A DNA stretch of 51,750 bases from Caulobacteraceae bacterium (lineage in GTDB: Bacteria > Pseudomonadota > Alphaproteobacteria > Caulobacterales > Caulobacteraceae). The translations under genes were made by a program, and so were the position numbers. The DNA lies in the NCBI GenBank assembly GCA_947475735.1, contig CANJLQ010000014.1, forward strand, positions 1 to 51,750, written 5' to 3'. Below, one piece after another: positions 51,402 to 51,750 of this stretch (within the stretch, counting starts at the first letter, position 1; every line of letters starts with the position of its first letter). The notes under the pieces were generated by a model. The model ran no database searches. It saw nothing but the letters and a program-made list of their open reading frames with translations, and had not been told where the DNA came from.

Positions 51402-51750
51402 CACGGTTCTCCGGCCTCTTGACGAGAGGGTCCGGAACCCAGACGCGTCCGCACGGCCCGGGACAGCGCGCAGGCGCGCGCCGTCAGGCGTTGGAACGGG
51501 CATGTGCGCGGATGCGCAAGGCCGTCGATGATCTGATATCGCACAGGGGATTCCAGGCCCCACCAACGCAAGCGTCGGCCGGGCCAGCATGAATCAAACG
51601 GAATCCCGGTGCAAGCGGGAGGGGTCGGGCGTTGGAATCCTCTGCGATCGCGAGGCCCGCTGCTTCGGTTCACAGCGGCGCCCCTGTCGCGCGGACAGAC
51701 CCCGGCTCAAGCTGTGCGCCTATGTCACGGCGCCCGACCGCGGGCAAGCG
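51402..51750. other. Upstream region of the sigma operon; no gene supported
   Basis: The 349 bases to the edge must hold the promoter of the sigma-fecR operon. A plus-strand frame opens at 51589 (MNQTESRCKREGSG) and runs off the edge with Arg/Cys-rich content that does not look like a known protein; it might be the start of a real gene but I cannot support it. Confidence 0.4.

Noticed and set aside
1..51750. CRISPR arrays, tRNA or rRNA genes
   Set aside because: No regularly spaced direct repeats, no cloverleaf with CCA-type ends and no rRNA-like stretches were noticed on reading; a covariance search would be decisive for tRNAs.

Overview
The window is GC-rich DNA with dense operons (ATGA, GTGA and TGATG overlaps) and frequent GTG/TTG starts. 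Gene content points to an alphaproteobacterium of the Caulobacterales type, Brevundimonas-like; this is an inference from the protein families and not a placement by phylogeny. No rRNA, tRNA or CRISPR array was seen. I cannot tell whether this is a chromosome carrying an integrated element or a large plasmid: no integrase, replication gene or att pair is visible.

Layout. 1-10.2 kb: the first codons of an IS1182-type transposase at the left edge, a probable gene remnant, an aldehyde dehydrogenase with its AcoR-like regulator and a perfect operator palindrome, a broken ferredoxin reductase, and a carbohydrate/redox group (GH15 glycosidase, an epimerase-SPW-VKOR fusion, a divergent SDR). 10.3-19.5 kb: a metal island with a CusCBA/CusF copper/silver efflux operon, two small flanking proteins, a cytosolic four-helix Cys-rich copper store (Csp), and a MerR/MerT/GDCCVxC mercury-type group followed by a bleomycin-resistance-like gene. 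19.5-27.8 kb: accessory and mobilisation genes (MNT-HEPN, DUF2188-like, DUF736, ArdC-like, DUF4238, a MobC-like protein and MOBP relaxase with an IncP-like nic sequence just upstream, a DUF6088 AbiEi-like repressor, HipBA). 27.9-40.7 kb: one compact minus-strand P-type type IV secretion operon, virB1 to virB11, then virD4 and an LPD7 protein, headed by two small HTH regulators.

40.9-51.4 kb is the most interesting part: a lasso peptide locus. A GntR-like regulator, coupled to a 22-codon leader ORF, precedes three tiny precursor genes (two with Ala at core position 1, and a third, unusual one with Gly-Gly-Gly-Gly and a Met where Thr is normally at -2). These are followed by the B protein (RRE plus Cys protease in one chain) and the C cyclase. 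Convergent to them is an operon for an ECF sigma factor, a FecR anti-sigma factor, an STN-containing TonB-dependent receptor and an AtxE2-like lasso isopeptidase. The likely logic is: precursors are cut and cyclised by B and C, exported, re-imported by the receptor that also signals through FecR and the sigma factor, and linearised by the isopeptidase. The locus abuts the conjugation operon, so it may travel with it.
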